The position numbers and the translations under genes were made by a program. Shown here piece after piece: positions 17,225 to 26,662 of a DNA stretch of 64,000 bases (the first letter of the stretch is position 1; each line of letters begins with the position of its first letter). The stretch lies in NCBI RefSeq assembly GCF_002216685.1, contig NZ_CP022352.1, positions 434,001 to 498,000 of the forward strand. Direction: 5' to 3'. The notes beneath the pieces are model-generated. The model saw only the letters and a program-made list of their open reading frames with translations, searched no databases and was not told where the DNA came from. This DNA comes from Vibrio tarriae (GTDB lineage Bacteria > Pseudomonadota > Gammaproteobacteria > Enterobacterales > Vibrionaceae).

Positions 17225-18694
17225 GTGCCTAACGACCAACTACCACCGGACGCAGAAGGTTTACAACTCAACTTTTGTAAAACATTGGCGTGTGACAACT
17301 TTGGATTGAGTGAGGCAAAGCATTACGTTTTGCAGCGCGTAAACCCGAAACGGCCAGCGATGGTTTGTCGTGAATGTGGAGCTTTCCCCCCCTTACTTAA
17401 TAACCGCGATGTGGTGAACGAACTGCACCGCTTACGCCAACTGCATAGTGATGGCCTACCGGCTTGCCATAACCCGGCATGCCCGAATACCGGATTATCC
17501 GTCCATACTCACAAACAGCTTTATCACGCCTTTGGTTACAGTGGCGATCGCCAGCGTTATCGTTGCAAAGCCTGCCATGCCACTTTTGTTGATAAATGGT
17601 CAGGTGCCAACCATAAACTCCACTTTCAAGAGTCACTGCTTGGGTTGCTGTTTACGGGCTACTCGGTTCGCGAAATCTGCCGCAAGCTGTCAATCAATCC
17701 AAAAACCTTTTACGACCATCTCGACCACATCGCTAGCCGCTGCCGACGTAAATTAGCGATGATCGACGCTCGCTGGGTTAACCATGCCAAAGCATATCAG
17801 TTTGCCTCGCATTACCAACCTTTGCAGGCACACAGCCATAATGGCGTTTACTGGCTTGCCACTGGTGATGCGCAAACGGGTTACATTCTGTGCCAACATC
17901 TTAACTACTCTGCTGATGAACAGCCGACGGGCAACCTAGACCACGATCCTTACCAAATGCCAGCGCGTTTTGTGCCGCAAGGGTATGTCGCAGAAGCACA
18001 AGCTGCACCCCATAAACCGTTAACCTTGTTGCGAGAACGGATTGATAACCGCTACCAGCTAATTTTGGCGCGTGCCAACGTAGAAGATCCGATGGGTAAT
18101 TTGACGCAGTTCCACTACCCCTCAAAAGGTGCGGTGATCCGTCCGCCTTACACCTCTTACGCGCATTATCTGCATGTGCTGGATATGTGCGACCCAGGCA
18201 AACGGGTTTCAATCTTCATGCCGCAAGATCCTCTATTACGTTCTGCGGCGTTAAGCGTCAGCTTGTCCCGAATCCGATGTCAAAATGTTGACCTTATGTA
18301 CGTAGAGGAAGATCCAGATTGGCAGGCACAAAGCCCATTGGAGAAAACCGATATTGTGCACATGGGGTGGTGGCGTGATCGTTGGGCTATCGCTCATTCA
18401 GGCACCAAAGCCAAAGGGATTTGTTACCTAGCGGGCAACAACCCTGACCCACAACACTGGTTACAGCACGCTTCTATCCGACAAATCGAATACTATCAAA
18501 ATCGATTCCAACTCCTGTTTGAGTCCTTCATTAATGAGCCGCGTCGCAAACTGCGGCCGGGCGGGATCCAGCCTCTGCTGGACATATTCCGTGCATGGCA
18601 CAATTTATGCTACCAAGATAAACATGGATTTACTGCGGCACAAAACCTAGGTTTATCGCAGCATCCTCTAACATTAAAGGAACTTTTGTCCTAA
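17225..18694 (+). CDS. Zinc-ribbon, transposase-like protein of unknown function
   Basis: A 489-residue cytoplasmic protein read from a GTG preceded by GAGGGGGAG. It has several metal-binding pairs in its first 125 residues: CREC (about 48), CHNPAC (about 79) and CKAC (about 117, in QRYRCKACHATF). The last is the IS1/IS1595-type zinc ribbon. A helix-turn-helix follows (GYSVREICRKLSINPKTFY, about 148-166). The long C-terminal part ends in an arginine/proline stretch (RRKLRPGG). I see no complete DDE triad, no terminal inverted repeats and no target duplication around it, so it looks like a resident, domesticated transposase-like DNA-binding protein and not an active insertion sequence. Function unknown. 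Confidence 0.7.
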   Translation: MPNDQLPPDAEGLQLNFCKTLACDNFGLSEAKHYVLQRVNPKRPAMVCRECGAFPPLLNNRDVVNELHRLRQLHSDGLPACHNPACPNTGLSVHTHKQLYHAFGYSGDRQRYRCKACHATFVDKWSGANHKLHFQESLLGLLFTGYSVREICRKLSINPKTFYDHLDHIASRCRRKLAMIDARWVNHAKAYQFASHYQPLQAHSHNGVYWLATGDAQTGYILCQHLNYSADEQPTGNLDHDPYQMPARFVPQGYVAEAQAAPHKPLTLLRERIDNRYQLILARANVEDPMGNLTQFHYPSKGAVIRPPYTSYAHYLHVLDMCDPGKRVSIFMPQDPLLRSAALSVSLSRIRCQNVDLMYVEEDPDWQAQSPLEKTDIVHMGWWRDRWAIAHSGTKAKGICYLAGNNPDPQHWLQHASIRQIEYYQNRFQLLFESFINEPRRKLRPGGIQPLLDIFRAWHNLCYQDKHGFTAAQNLGLSQHPLTLKELLS

Positions 18695-18767
18695 ATTGCT
18701 TAGAGGAAGAGTGTGAGATAACACTAATTATTATCGAATGACTTGATAAAAGTGTCCGTTTTTTCAC

Positions 18768-20336
18768 ATGAATTCGTGTTTAATGGCGTCTTCTCCCTAT
18801 AATGGGCAAGTCATGACGAGCATGAAATCGCCTAAGGACGACTGTATTTTGGACAAAAGCCAGTATCTTCTTGAACTAGAAATAGAACAGCTCAGGTTAC
18901 GTATCGAATCTGAGCCTGAGAAGGTATTGACCCAAGCAGAACAGTGCTTAATCCGAGCTCGGCAAATTCACTTCACCTCAGCGATTATCGAGTCTTTGAT
19001 CATCATGTCCCGTTGCCTCTGGTGCAAGATGGACTACCGAACAGGGCTTAAGTACATCAAAGAGGCTTACCAAAATCAACTTAACCTTGAGACAGACCAT
19101 TTCCTGCCTGAAATTTTGCACATTCACGCCTTGCATCACTGGGGGCAAGCCAAATACTACACTGCTCAACAGTTTTGGATTAATGCCCTAGAGCAATCCG
19201 CTCTGGTGGATGAACCGCAAATCGAGATTGAGTGCCTGATTGGCCTTGGCAACATCTGGCGAATCACGGGCGAATACAAACTCGCGTGTTCCACCCACGA
19301 GCTGGCAGTCAAGGTCGCCAATAACACCCGCATTGATTGGTTGGAAGGCAAAGCGCGAATTTTGTGGGCATGGGATCTGTACCATCTCAATCAATACGTG
19401 GATATGCTAACCGTGCTCGATGGCGCTGAAGAGGTGCTGCAAAATAACAGCAATGTGACATGGCAGGCCGAAGTATGGGACTTCCGCGGCTTGGCTCTGC
19501 TTGGCTTAGAGCGGATTGAAGATGCCGAAGAAGCCACCCGTAAAGCCCATGAATTGGCGGTTGAAAATAATCTCACTTGGATGAAAGCCCACTCATTTAT
19601 CAGCCGCGCTCGTCTAGAACTGCTGCGTAAGAATTTTTCGGTGGCTGCCGAGCTACTCAGCAATGCAGAAAAAGCCGCCAGCTCCTTTGATAACGGCGAG
19701 CTTCTTTCGCAAATCTGTTATCAACAATCCCGCGTTGCGGAAGAAAATGGCGACCCTCAGGCGGCGTTAATCGCCTTTAAAAAATACCGTCGCTACACAG
19801 TGATGATGCTGCGCGAACAGACGATGCGCGTGGGCATGGACAAAGCCCGCTCATCCAAACGCCAACTTGAGCAACGTGCGCGCAAACTGATCAACCGAAT
19901 TCGTGGACAACACGAGTTTGACCCGGAAAAACATCTCTCCAACGTGGTATCAGAAACCTATTGGTGGGAACAATTGGTACTGTTCAAAACCGAGCTGAAA
20001 AAATCCAATCACGCCGTTGTTGTCATCCAGCACCCTAACGCCAAATACATTGATGTGTGCACCGAAGTAATTCACTCACTCTGCGCTCCGCAAGATTTAT
20101 TGTCGCGGATCAGCAGCGACCGTTTGGGGCTACTGCTGGCAGAAAAAGGCGATGCGGCGCTAGAAATATTCCAAGTGATGGCCAAAATGATTGAAATTTA
20201 TCCTTGGCACCGTAAGGGATTAGATGGACCACTGCCCAAAATCATGCTGCAAGATATTCTGTCCTTCCCGTTTACGCTGGAACAGTTGATTGGTAACCAA
20301 GCACAGGAAAAGTCGTATGGAAACCCTGCTCAATAA
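18768..20336 (+). CDS. TPR-repeat protein with degenerate GGDEF-like C-terminus
   Basis: A protein of up to 522 residues. The start is uncertain: ATGs at 18768, 18783, 18813 and 18822 all lack a strong ribosome-binding site, and a TATAAT lies at 18798-18803. Residues about 40-345 are helical TPR-like repeats (GLGNIWRITGEYKLAC, then RGLALLGLERIEDAEEA). The last about 130 residues look like a diguanylate-cyclase fold (WWEQLVLFKTELKKSNHAVVV, then SRISSDRLGLLLAEKGD), but the GG[DE]EF signature is replaced by SSDRL, so it should not make c-di-GMP. It overlaps the next gene, an intact TPR-GGDEF paralogue, by 20 nt. It may be a regulatory partner of that enzyme. Confidence 0.78.
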   Translation: MNSCLMASSPYNGQVMTSMKSPKDDCILDKSQYLLELEIEQLRLRIESEPEKVLTQAEQCLIRARQIHFTSAIIESLIIMSRCLWCKMDYRTGLKYIKEAYQNQLNLETDHFLPEILHIHALHHWGQAKYYTAQQFWINALEQSALVDEPQIEIECLIGLGNIWRITGEYKLACSTHELAVKVANNTRIDWLEGKARILWAWDLYHLNQYVDMLTVLDGAEEVLQNNSNVTWQAEVWDFRGLALLGLERIEDAEEATRKAHELAVENNLTWMKAHSFISRARLELLRKNFSVAAELLSNAEKAASSFDNGELLSQICYQQSRVAEENGDPQAALIAFKKYRRYTVMMLREQTMRVGMDKARSSKRQLEQRARKLINRIRGQHEFDPEKHLSNVVSETYWWEQLVLFKTELKKSNHAVVVIQHPNAKYIDVCTEVIHSLCAPQDLLSRISSDRLGLLLAEKGDAALEIFQVMAKMIEIYPWHRKGLDGPLPKIMLQDILSFPFTLEQLIGNQAQEKSYGNPAQ

Positions 20337-21897
20337 GATCAAAGAAGCGGGACTGGATGCGACCGCTGTCGCTGGTGAAGAGGCGATCATTTTCTGGAAC
20401 CATGTCAGACAGCATGTGGCTACCACAGCCCAAGAGCGCGCACAAAGTTACATCATCAGCGCCGAATATCGCCGTGAAATGAAACAGTGGCAAACCAGTA
20501 TTGAAGAGCTGCGCGCTGCCCTCTCCCTTTTAGAGTTACCCGCGGATCTGGAATTACTGCTCTCGGTCAAACACAGCTTGAGTGAACGTTTACTCGATCA
20601 TGGTGAATATGTCGCGGCACTGTCTGAATACGTCGCGATTTCCAACATTGCTGTTGAGCATGGCATGATTGATGATTACGTGCTTGCTGTGCTCGGAATG
20701 GGCAATTTATGTGATGCTTATGGCGATCACAGTCGCGCGTTACGCTACTATCAAAAAATTGACAGCATAGATCATGCGATTTCTAGCCGCTCACTCCGCC
20801 TGCGTTACAAACTGTATATGTTGGCTTGCTACATCAGTCTTGGTCGTTATGCCGCCGCCAATGATCTGATCAAAGAGTGTGAAGAGTTGAGTATTCTGGT
20901 CAGCGATAAACTGCTGACTGGGCAGATCATGCTCTATCAAGCCAAACTGTATCTGCAACAAGGCAAAGTACAAAGGGCGATGATGACACTCGCCAGCGCC
21001 CAGTATTCCTCGTCGCTTACCCCATCGGATTGGCTCTCAAGCATGCTGCGTATTGAATTAGCACATTGCCTTTCAAGAGCGGGAAAAGCGCACTTTGCCA
21101 CCCTAATTCTCAGTAGCACAGAAAAGCGCTTACAAAACGTCCACTCGCCTTTCCTTGAAAAACGCCTCTATGAAGCGTTCAGCGAAGTGTGTGAACTCGA
21201 AGGGATGTTCAAAACCGCACTAGTTTATGAAAAGAAAGTATTTCGCATCGAAAGCGATTTAATGAAGCGAATCCCAATCAGTGAATTAGGCCCAATTCAG
21301 CTGCGTCGCCTATCCCGCTTTGAGCTGCAACTTAAACTGATTTTGTCGGAATTAGAAAATCGTGAACTTAAAGAAACCACGGAAAATCAAAAAAATACCG
21401 TGTTGCAACTACAGCAAGATGTGTTCACTGACCCATTGACGAAACTGCATAATCGCCGTTGGTTGGATGTGAAACTGAAAGATCTGCTGCTACACGAGAC
21501 CCCGTTTGCTTTCTTGGTGGTGGATATTGACCACTTCAAATCGATCAATGATGAATTGAGCCACCTCGTAGGAGATAAAGCGATCGTCAATGTGTCCAGT
21601 GAACTCGCAACCTACTTTAAATTCCGCGGAGCCTCCTGCGTACGCTTTGGTGGCGAGGAATTTCTGGTAATTTTGGAAAACGTCACCAGTGAAATGGCAC
21701 AAATGCATGCAGAAACCTATCGACAGCGTATTTTTGATTTCCCATGGCAAGACGTGCTTGGCGAACGGGGACTGACGGTCAGTATCGGTATCACCTTGCA
21801 TCGCGAGGGGGAAAATACCCAACGCACGTTCTACCGTGCTGACAAAGCTTTATATCGCGCCAAAGCCAATGGCCGTAACCAAGTGTGTGTTGAATAA
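20317..21897 (+). CDS. TPR-containing diguanylate cyclase (GGDEF)
   Basis: A 526-residue predicted c-di-GMP synthase with no membrane segment. Start set at METLLNKIKEAG, with AGGAAAAG upstream. Residues about 30-330 are TPR-like helices (GNLCDAYGDHSRALRYYQKI is one clear repeat). A short coiled coil joins them to the GGDEF domain (about 365-526). The active-site signature is GGEEF in RFGGEEFLVIL, preceded by DPLTKLHNRRW and VVDIDHFKSIND with the Mg-binding Asp. No RxxD inhibitory site precedes GGEEF, so product inhibition is not expected. PlzD, a c-di-GMP receptor, is encoded 4 kb away. Confidence 0.9.
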   Translation: METLLNKIKEAGLDATAVAGEEAIIFWNHVRQHVATTAQERAQSYIISAEYRREMKQWQTSIEELRAALSLLELPADLELLLSVKHSLSERLLDHGEYVAALSEYVAISNIAVEHGMIDDYVLAVLGMGNLCDAYGDHSRALRYYQKIDSIDHAISSRSLRLRYKLYMLACYISLGRYAAANDLIKECEELSILVSDKLLTGQIMLYQAKLYLQQGKVQRAMMTLASAQYSSSLTPSDWLSSMLRIELAHCLSRAGKAHFATLILSSTEKRLQNVHSPFLEKRLYEAFSEVCELEGMFKTALVYEKKVFRIESDLMKRIPISELGPIQLRRLSRFELQLKLILSELENRELKETTENQKNTVLQLQQDVFTDPLTKLHNRRWLDVKLKDLLLHETPFAFLVVDIDHFKSINDELSHLVGDKAIVNVSSELATYFKFRGASCVRFGGEEFLVILENVTSEMAQMHAETYRQRIFDFPWQDVLGERGLTVSIGITLHREGENTQRTFYRADKALYRAKANGRNQVCVE

Positions 21898-21904
21898 AGT
21901 ACTG

Positions 21905-21944
21905 ACACCCAAGCTACTTGAATTTGCTGGTAGGAAAGGGATAT
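21905..21944. repeat. Short ERIC-like remnant
   Basis: ACACCCAAGCTACTTGAATT and GGTAGGAAAGGGATAT match the two ends of the ERIC repeat with the middle deleted. Confidence 0.5.
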
Positions 21945-22007
21945 CCGCATGAAAAGTTGGCAGAACTCCCTCTACCTTGATCACTGATCGCCTTTCGATT
22001 AATCGCC

Positions 22008-22036
22008 AAAGCCGCTCAATCGAGCGGCTTTTTTGT
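22008..22036. terminator. Terminator between GGDEF gene and tricorn-type protease gene
   Basis: The stem GCCGCTC/GAGCGGC is followed by six T on the plus strand. It lies between the convergent genes. Confidence 0.85.
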
Positions 22037-22047
22037 TGGCTTACTGT

Positions 22048-25000
22048 TTATTTTGAGGAGATCTCGAGCAGCAGGGCTTCTACGGCGGCAGCCAACTGGC
22101 GATCCTCGCCAGCGACAACCGATTCTGGATCGTTATAAACCAAAATATCCGGGATGATTTCTTGGTTTTCGAACCAACGACCTTGCTCATCCTTGATACC
22201 GAGTTGTGGTACTCCGTAGATCAATCCGGGTTCTTGTTGCTTCTCCCAAATCACAGCCGTGCCAGTGCCGGGAACTCTTTCTCCAACCAGTTTCCCTAGC
22301 CCTTCTCTTTGATAAAAATACGGCACGATCGAACCGTCCGAATAGCTGTCCGCGTTAGCGAGCATAATGCTCGGTTTAGCCCAGCGACGCTCTGGGAAAG
22401 AGGAGACCACATAACCATCACGCGTCTGCAATATCGAATGTCGGGTTCCTGATAGTATCTCCATCACTTGATCATGCAGCCAACCGCCAGCATTAAAACG
22501 CACGTCAACCACTAAGCCTAATTTGTCTTTTTCAAGGCCAAACATATCATTCTGCATCTGCTCAAAACTGGCTGCATCCATCGCGGCGAGGTGCACATAC
22601 CCAAGACGTCCGTCGGAGAGTTTCTCGACCAAAGCTCGGCGCTGCTCAACCCACTGCTCATAAAGCAGCTCACTTTCCTCTGCAAGACTGATAGGCACTA
22701 ACGTAAAGTTCTGCGCTTTCTCCGCACCCGGTACCAGCACACTTAAACGGGTCAATTTACCTTGGGTAAAATTCAGGAACGGATAAATATCCTGTTGATC
22801 ACTAATCTCTTTGCCGTTTACGGAGTAAATAATCGCTCCTGCTTTGATGGGCGATTGATAGGCATCCGCTGGGCCTCCGGGCAACAGTGACTTCACACGT
22901 ATTCCCTTACCTCGATAACGATCATCATAATAAAGCCCTAAGGATGCAGGCTCCTCCCAACTGGAATCGCCAGCCATAAAAAAGGCTCCGGTATGCGAGG
23001 CATTCAACTCGCCCACCATTTCACTTAATAGCTCGGCAAAATCGCTGTAGGTACGGATGCTCGACAAGTGTTTACGATACAAATCACCATGCTGTTTCCA
23101 ATCCACACCATGCATTTGTGGGTCATAAAATTTGGTTTGAGTGAGCCGCCAGACATGCTCAAACAAGTAGGCGATTTCCGCACGAAAATCGAAATTGGCC
23201 TTTGCTTCGTAACGCACAAACTTGCTCTCACCCGTCACGACATTTAGGCTCTCGATACCGTGTTCACCCATGATCAGAAGGCTTTCATCATCAGAAGCCA
23301 TAGCAAGTAAAGCCGCATCCTCACTCAAGCGGCTAAACAGCACAGTCACCTCACCATTGCGCAGATTGATTTCTGAGATTTGTACTGAATCTCCCGACTG
23401 ATAAGCGACGATCAACGCTTGGTTATCGTGCGTCAAATGTTTGAAAATAAGATTGAGTGAGGTTGGTGTCAGGCGTATAGTGCGCTGCTTAAGCCCTTTG
23501 TTTTCCACCGCCGTTAACTCTGCTGGCGGGTTTTGGCTAGGCTCAAGATTTTTCTCAGACGCAATTTTATCGTCAAACCATAACTGCTCTTCAGTTTTCT
23601 TGAAGTTAAACTTAGCCTCACGGTTTAGCGCAACGCCATGCACATCATATTGCACAGCAATATCATCAATGCCGCGCAAGCTTTGTGCATCGGTTAACCA
23701 GTAAACCCACTGCCCATCGGCACTAAATTGTGGGGCAAATTCAGAAAATCCACTTTGGCTCAAATTGATAGGCGCTTCACTTACATCAAATTTTAGAAGT
23801 TGAATATCGCTATTCCACATCGCCCGATCACGCGTGACTAAATATTCGCTATCTGGCGACCACTGGTAGCTAAGATCCTTGTCGAAATAAGAGTAAATGG
23901 CGTGAGCGTCCAACAGGGTATAGGTTTTATCTTGTTCAATGTCATACACTTTGAGCGTATTACGATTCTCGCGGTAAGCAACTCGCTTAAGGTTAGGGGA
24001 ATAAAGTGGCTGAATGACATCTTGCTCGGTCATCAGCACTGGCTCTTCAACAATATCCAATGAGGAGGAGAAGCTTTTCCCGCTATCATTCACATAGCTT
24101 TGATAAAGATTCCAACTGCCCTCGCGCTCAGAAGCGTAGATCAACCGATACCCATCACTGGAAAAAGAGACATCTCGCTCTGCTTCTGAGGTATCCGTAA
24201 CTCGTTGCGTTAAACCTGAAAGCAAAGACACGACATAAACATCCCCACGCGCCACAATCGCCACTTCAGCGGCATTCGGCGCGACCACCATTTCTGTGGC
24301 TTCAAGGTTAAAATTCACATTGTGACGGCCATCAGGCATAGTGCTACGACGAATGGAAACCGCCACTTTTTCTGGTTGCTTAGCACCCGCTTTAAGTCGC
24401 CAAATTTCGCCATCAAAGCCGTAGGCCAAATCGCCTTGTAAGCTGGCACTTAAGAAACGAACGGGCAGCTTTTGGTGGTCGGTGATTTGTACGGGTTCTG
24501 AACCATCAAATCGCTGCTGCCAGACGTTGAAACTGCCCGCTTGTTCAGACAGATAGTACATAGAGGAGCCATCTGCACTCCACACAGGGTTGCGGTCTTC
24601 GCCGCGAAAAGTGGTGATTTGGGTATGTTTGCCCGTGAGCGGGGACCATTGCCAAATGTCACGTGTAGCATCGGATACCGCACCTTTACGCCACGGTTGT
24701 TCATCGGATGGTTGATTGGTATAGAGGATGTCGCTATGGGAAGGCGATATGGCTAAATCGCTGACGGCAATAGGCAAAACGCGTTGCTCACGTCCTCCCG
24801 CTGCAGGCACCGAGTAAAGCTGAGCCATAAAGCTGCCCTGTTTAACATTCGCATTGGCTTTATCATCGCCCAGTCGGCGAGAAGAGAAATAGAGCTGCTG
24901 ACCATCAGCCGAAAACGCATATGGAATATCTTTCGCTCCGTGGTAGGTTAACCGACGGCTCTCCCCCCCTTGAATCGAGAGAATAAAGACGTCACCAAGG

Positions 25001-25302
25001 CCATATCGATCAGCCGTAAAGGCGATCGATTGGCTGTCAGGCGACCAAATCGGGGTTTCGCTGTACACGCCACTTTCCGTGAGCGCCACGGCATCACCAC
25101 CTTGAGCGGGTACAAGCCAAATTTGTCCTGCATAGGTAAACGCTATCTTTTGGCCATCAGGGGACAACGCAATATCCCTTAACCAGGTCGGCCGAATCTG
25201 CGTGGCATCTTCAGTTTGGTTGGTGCTTGCAAACCCGAGATTCGATATCCCAAACGACGTCAGCAGGAGTACTGAACTCAGAGTAAAATGTGGCAAATGC
25301 AT
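22048..25302 (-). CDS. Tricorn-type S41 protease with beta-propeller and PDZ domains
   Basis: A 1084-residue exported protease. Signal peptide about 1-26. Residues about 35-680 are TolB/WD40-like propeller repeats (SPDGQKIAFTYAGQIWLVP, IWSPDSQSIAFTA and many more). A tricorn C1 core follows, with GELNASHTG near 765 matching the Ser-His pair of the tricorn active site. A PDZ domain lies at about 785-860 (GGPADAYQSPIKAGAIIYSV). The S41 fold follows, with SYSDGS near 1000 holding the probable nucleophile Ser. Tricorn enzymes degrade oligopeptides; the export signal places this one in the periplasm. Good ribosome-binding site (AAGGACGGGCG). Monocistronic between terminator and GNAT gene. Confidence 0.88.
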   Translation of the reverse strand: MHLPHFTLSSVLLLTSFGISNLGFASTNQTEDATQIRPTWLRDIALSPDGQKIAFTYAGQIWLVPAQGGDAVALTESGVYSETPIWSPDSQSIAFTADRYGLGDVFILSIQGGESRRLTYHGAKDIPYAFSADGQQLYFSSRRLGDDKANANVKQGSFMAQLYSVPAAGGREQRVLPIAVSDLAISPSHSDILYTNQPSDEQPWRKGAVSDATRDIWQWSPLTGKHTQITTFRGEDRNPVWSADGSSMYYLSEQAGSFNVWQQRFDGSEPVQITDHQKLPVRFLSASLQGDLAYGFDGEIWRLKAGAKQPEKVAVSIRRSTMPDGRHNVNFNLEATEMVVAPNAAEVAIVARGDVYVVSLLSGLTQRVTDTSEAERDVSFSSDGYRLIYASEREGSWNLYQSYVNDSGKSFSSSLDIVEEPVLMTEQDVIQPLYSPNLKRVAYRENRNTLKVYDIEQDKTYTLLDAHAIYSYFDKDLSYQWSPDSEYLVTRDRAMWNSDIQLLKFDVSEAPINLSQSGFSEFAPQFSADGQWVYWLTDAQSLRGIDDIAVQYDVHGVALNREAKFNFKKTEEQLWFDDKIASEKNLEPSQNPPAELTAVENKGLKQRTIRLTPTSLNLIFKHLTHDNQALIVAYQSGDSVQISEINLRNGEVTVLFSRLSEDAALLAMASDDESLLIMGEHGIESLNVVTGESKFVRYEAKANFDFRAEIAYLFEHVWRLTQTKFYDPQMHGVDWKQHGDLYRKHLSSIRTYSDFAELLSEMVGELNASHTGAFFMAGDSSWEEPASLGLYYDDRYRGKGIRVKSLLPGGPADAYQSPIKAGAIIYSVNGKEISDQQDIYPFLNFTQGKLTRLSVLVPGAEKAQNFTLVPISLAEESELLYEQWVEQRRALVEKLSDGRLGYVHLAAMDAASFEQMQNDMFGLEKDKLGLVVDVRFNAGGWLHDQVMEILSGTRHSILQTRDGYVVSSFPERRWAKPSIMLANADSYSDGSIVPYFYQREGLGKLVGERVPGTGTAVIWEKQQEPGLIYGVPQLGIKDEQGRWFENQEIIPDILVYNDPESVVAGEDRQLAAAVEALLLEISSK

Positions 25303-25406
25303 CGCCCGTCCTTATCAATATTTTAGATTTCAACAATAAGTTACCTCAATATGACTAGGACGTCTAAATCATTTAAAGCCAGCGATGCTCTTTAACATCT
25401 CCCCTT

Positions 25407-25694
25407 TCAGACGGGGCGATAGCGCAAATGCTGCCACTCAGGGTGACGCTCAAGATAATGTGCGACATAGCTACAGACGGGCACAATCGTTAAACCCGCA
25501 CGCTCAATTTCAGGCAACACACTTTCCATCATCACTTTGCCGTATCCCTTACCTTGCAGCTCATCCGGTACACGGGTTGAGGTAATATGCAGCACCGTTC
25601 CCTGCTGCTGATATTTCACTACGGCTTGATACTCTCCTTCCAAAGCGACACGATAACAGTGGTTTGTCGCATCATGCTGCACAATATTGTTCAT
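25407..25694 (-). CDS. Small GNAT-fold N-acetyltransferase (COG2388, YidJ-like)
   Basis: A 95-residue single-domain acetyltransferase-like protein. The acetyl-CoA loop signature is ELQGKGYGKVMMESVL (about 45-60), followed by GLTIVPVCSYVAHYLERHPEW, the C-terminal hallmark of the COG2388 group. Substrate unknown. Cytoplasmic. Monocistronic by spacing. Confidence 0.88.
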   Translation of the reverse strand: MNNIVQHDATNHCYRVALEGEYQAVVKYQQQGTVLHITSTRVPDELQGKGYGKVMMESVLPEIERAGLTIVPVCSYVAHYLERHPEWQHLRYRPV

Positions 25695-25825
25695 ACTAAA
25701 TCCTTTTCTGATAGATAGATCAAATTAGTTGGTGACTCGCTGAATTGAATCTACACTTATCTCACCATAGAATTCAATGGACTCTACGACCCTATCGACG
25801 TCGTATCGCAACACGGAGAAGTTAA

Positions 25826-26584
25826 ATGAATTCACGGCCCGCTGAAAAAATTGATGATAATGATGGCCAAACGCACATTCAACGCAGCAAAACGGTTTCG
25901 ACCATCAACAGCACGGACGCGTTGGCCATGGTTGAACACAGTAGTGAGCTGACCTTAAGTATTACTACACCAGTGGGGACAAAATTTGTCTGCCGCACCC
26001 CGTTTATTGGCACTCATACCGACAAGTTTTTACTGGTGGAGATGCCCAAAATATCGGCTGACGATTTGCAGTTTTTTTTCCAAGAAGGGTTTTGGATGAA
26101 TATCCGCGCTATTTCACCACGAGGAGAAGGAGCGCTGATCCATTTTCGCAGTCAACTGATGCATATCTTGATAGAGCCAGTACCCATGGCTTTTCTCTCT
26201 ATTCCCAATACCATGCAAGTCTCTCAATTGCGCAAAGAGCCGAGATTTGAGCTAAATTTAGCCGGCAAAGTACTGTTTGATGAGCATCGTGGGGATTGTG
26301 AATTGCGTGATTTATCACGCAGTGGCTGCCGATTTATCACGCCGCCTTTAGGCAAAACGTATCAAGTGGGTGATTTGGTCGCGTTAGAGATTTTTTCAGA
26401 CTTACGGGGCACAAAAACCTTCCCGCCGTTGACCGGAAAAATCTGTAACTTACAACGCTCACTTCACCATGCTCGTTATGGTTTAGAGTTTAATGATGAG
26501 GGTCGAAGTAACGCCAAACACTTGCTCGCACAACTTAAGTTTAATGGCACTAAACTGACTCTCAACGCCGATAAGAAAACGTAA
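25826..26584 (+). CDS. plzD: PilZ-domain c-di-GMP receptor PlzD (VCA0042-type)
   Basis: A 252-residue YcgR-like protein. An N-terminal YcgR/flagellar-brake-like barrel (about 35-130) is followed by a PilZ domain (about 133-240). The c-di-GMP-binding residues are all there: RKEPR (Arg136 and Arg140) in the linker and DLSRSG (162-167) in the barrel. The V. cholerae protein VCA0042 is a structurally studied c-di-GMP binder that affects motility and virulence; this matches it from memory. Ribosome-binding site CGGAGAAG precedes ATG. A terminator follows at once, so it is monocistronic. Confidence 0.95.
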   Translation: MNSRPAEKIDDNDGQTHIQRSKTVSTINSTDALAMVEHSSELTLSITTPVGTKFVCRTPFIGTHTDKFLLVEMPKISADDLQFFFQEGFWMNIRAISPRGEGALIHFRSQLMHILIEPVPMAFLSIPNTMQVSQLRKEPRFELNLAGKVLFDEHRGDCELRDLSRSGCRFITPPLGKTYQVGDLVALEIFSDLRGTKTFPPLTGKICNLQRSLHHARYGLEFNDEGRSNAKHLLAQLKFNGTKLTLNADKKT

Positions 26585-26595
26585 CTGATTTGAAT

Positions 26596-26636
26596 AGAAA
26601 ACCCCCAGCCACGAAGAACGCGACTGGGGGTTTTTC
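26596..26636. terminator. Terminator between plzD and gltS
   Basis: AAAACCCCCAG pairs with CTGGGGGTTTTT across the sequence CCACGAAGAACGCGA. It serves the convergent plzD (plus) and gltS (minus). Confidence 0.9.
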
Positions 26637-26662
26637 TCAGTGAAGTGGAGAGCTAGCAGGCG

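Noticed and set aside
17225..18694. Active insertion sequence
   Set aside because: No inverted repeats or target duplication around the transposase-like gene and no visible DDE triad.
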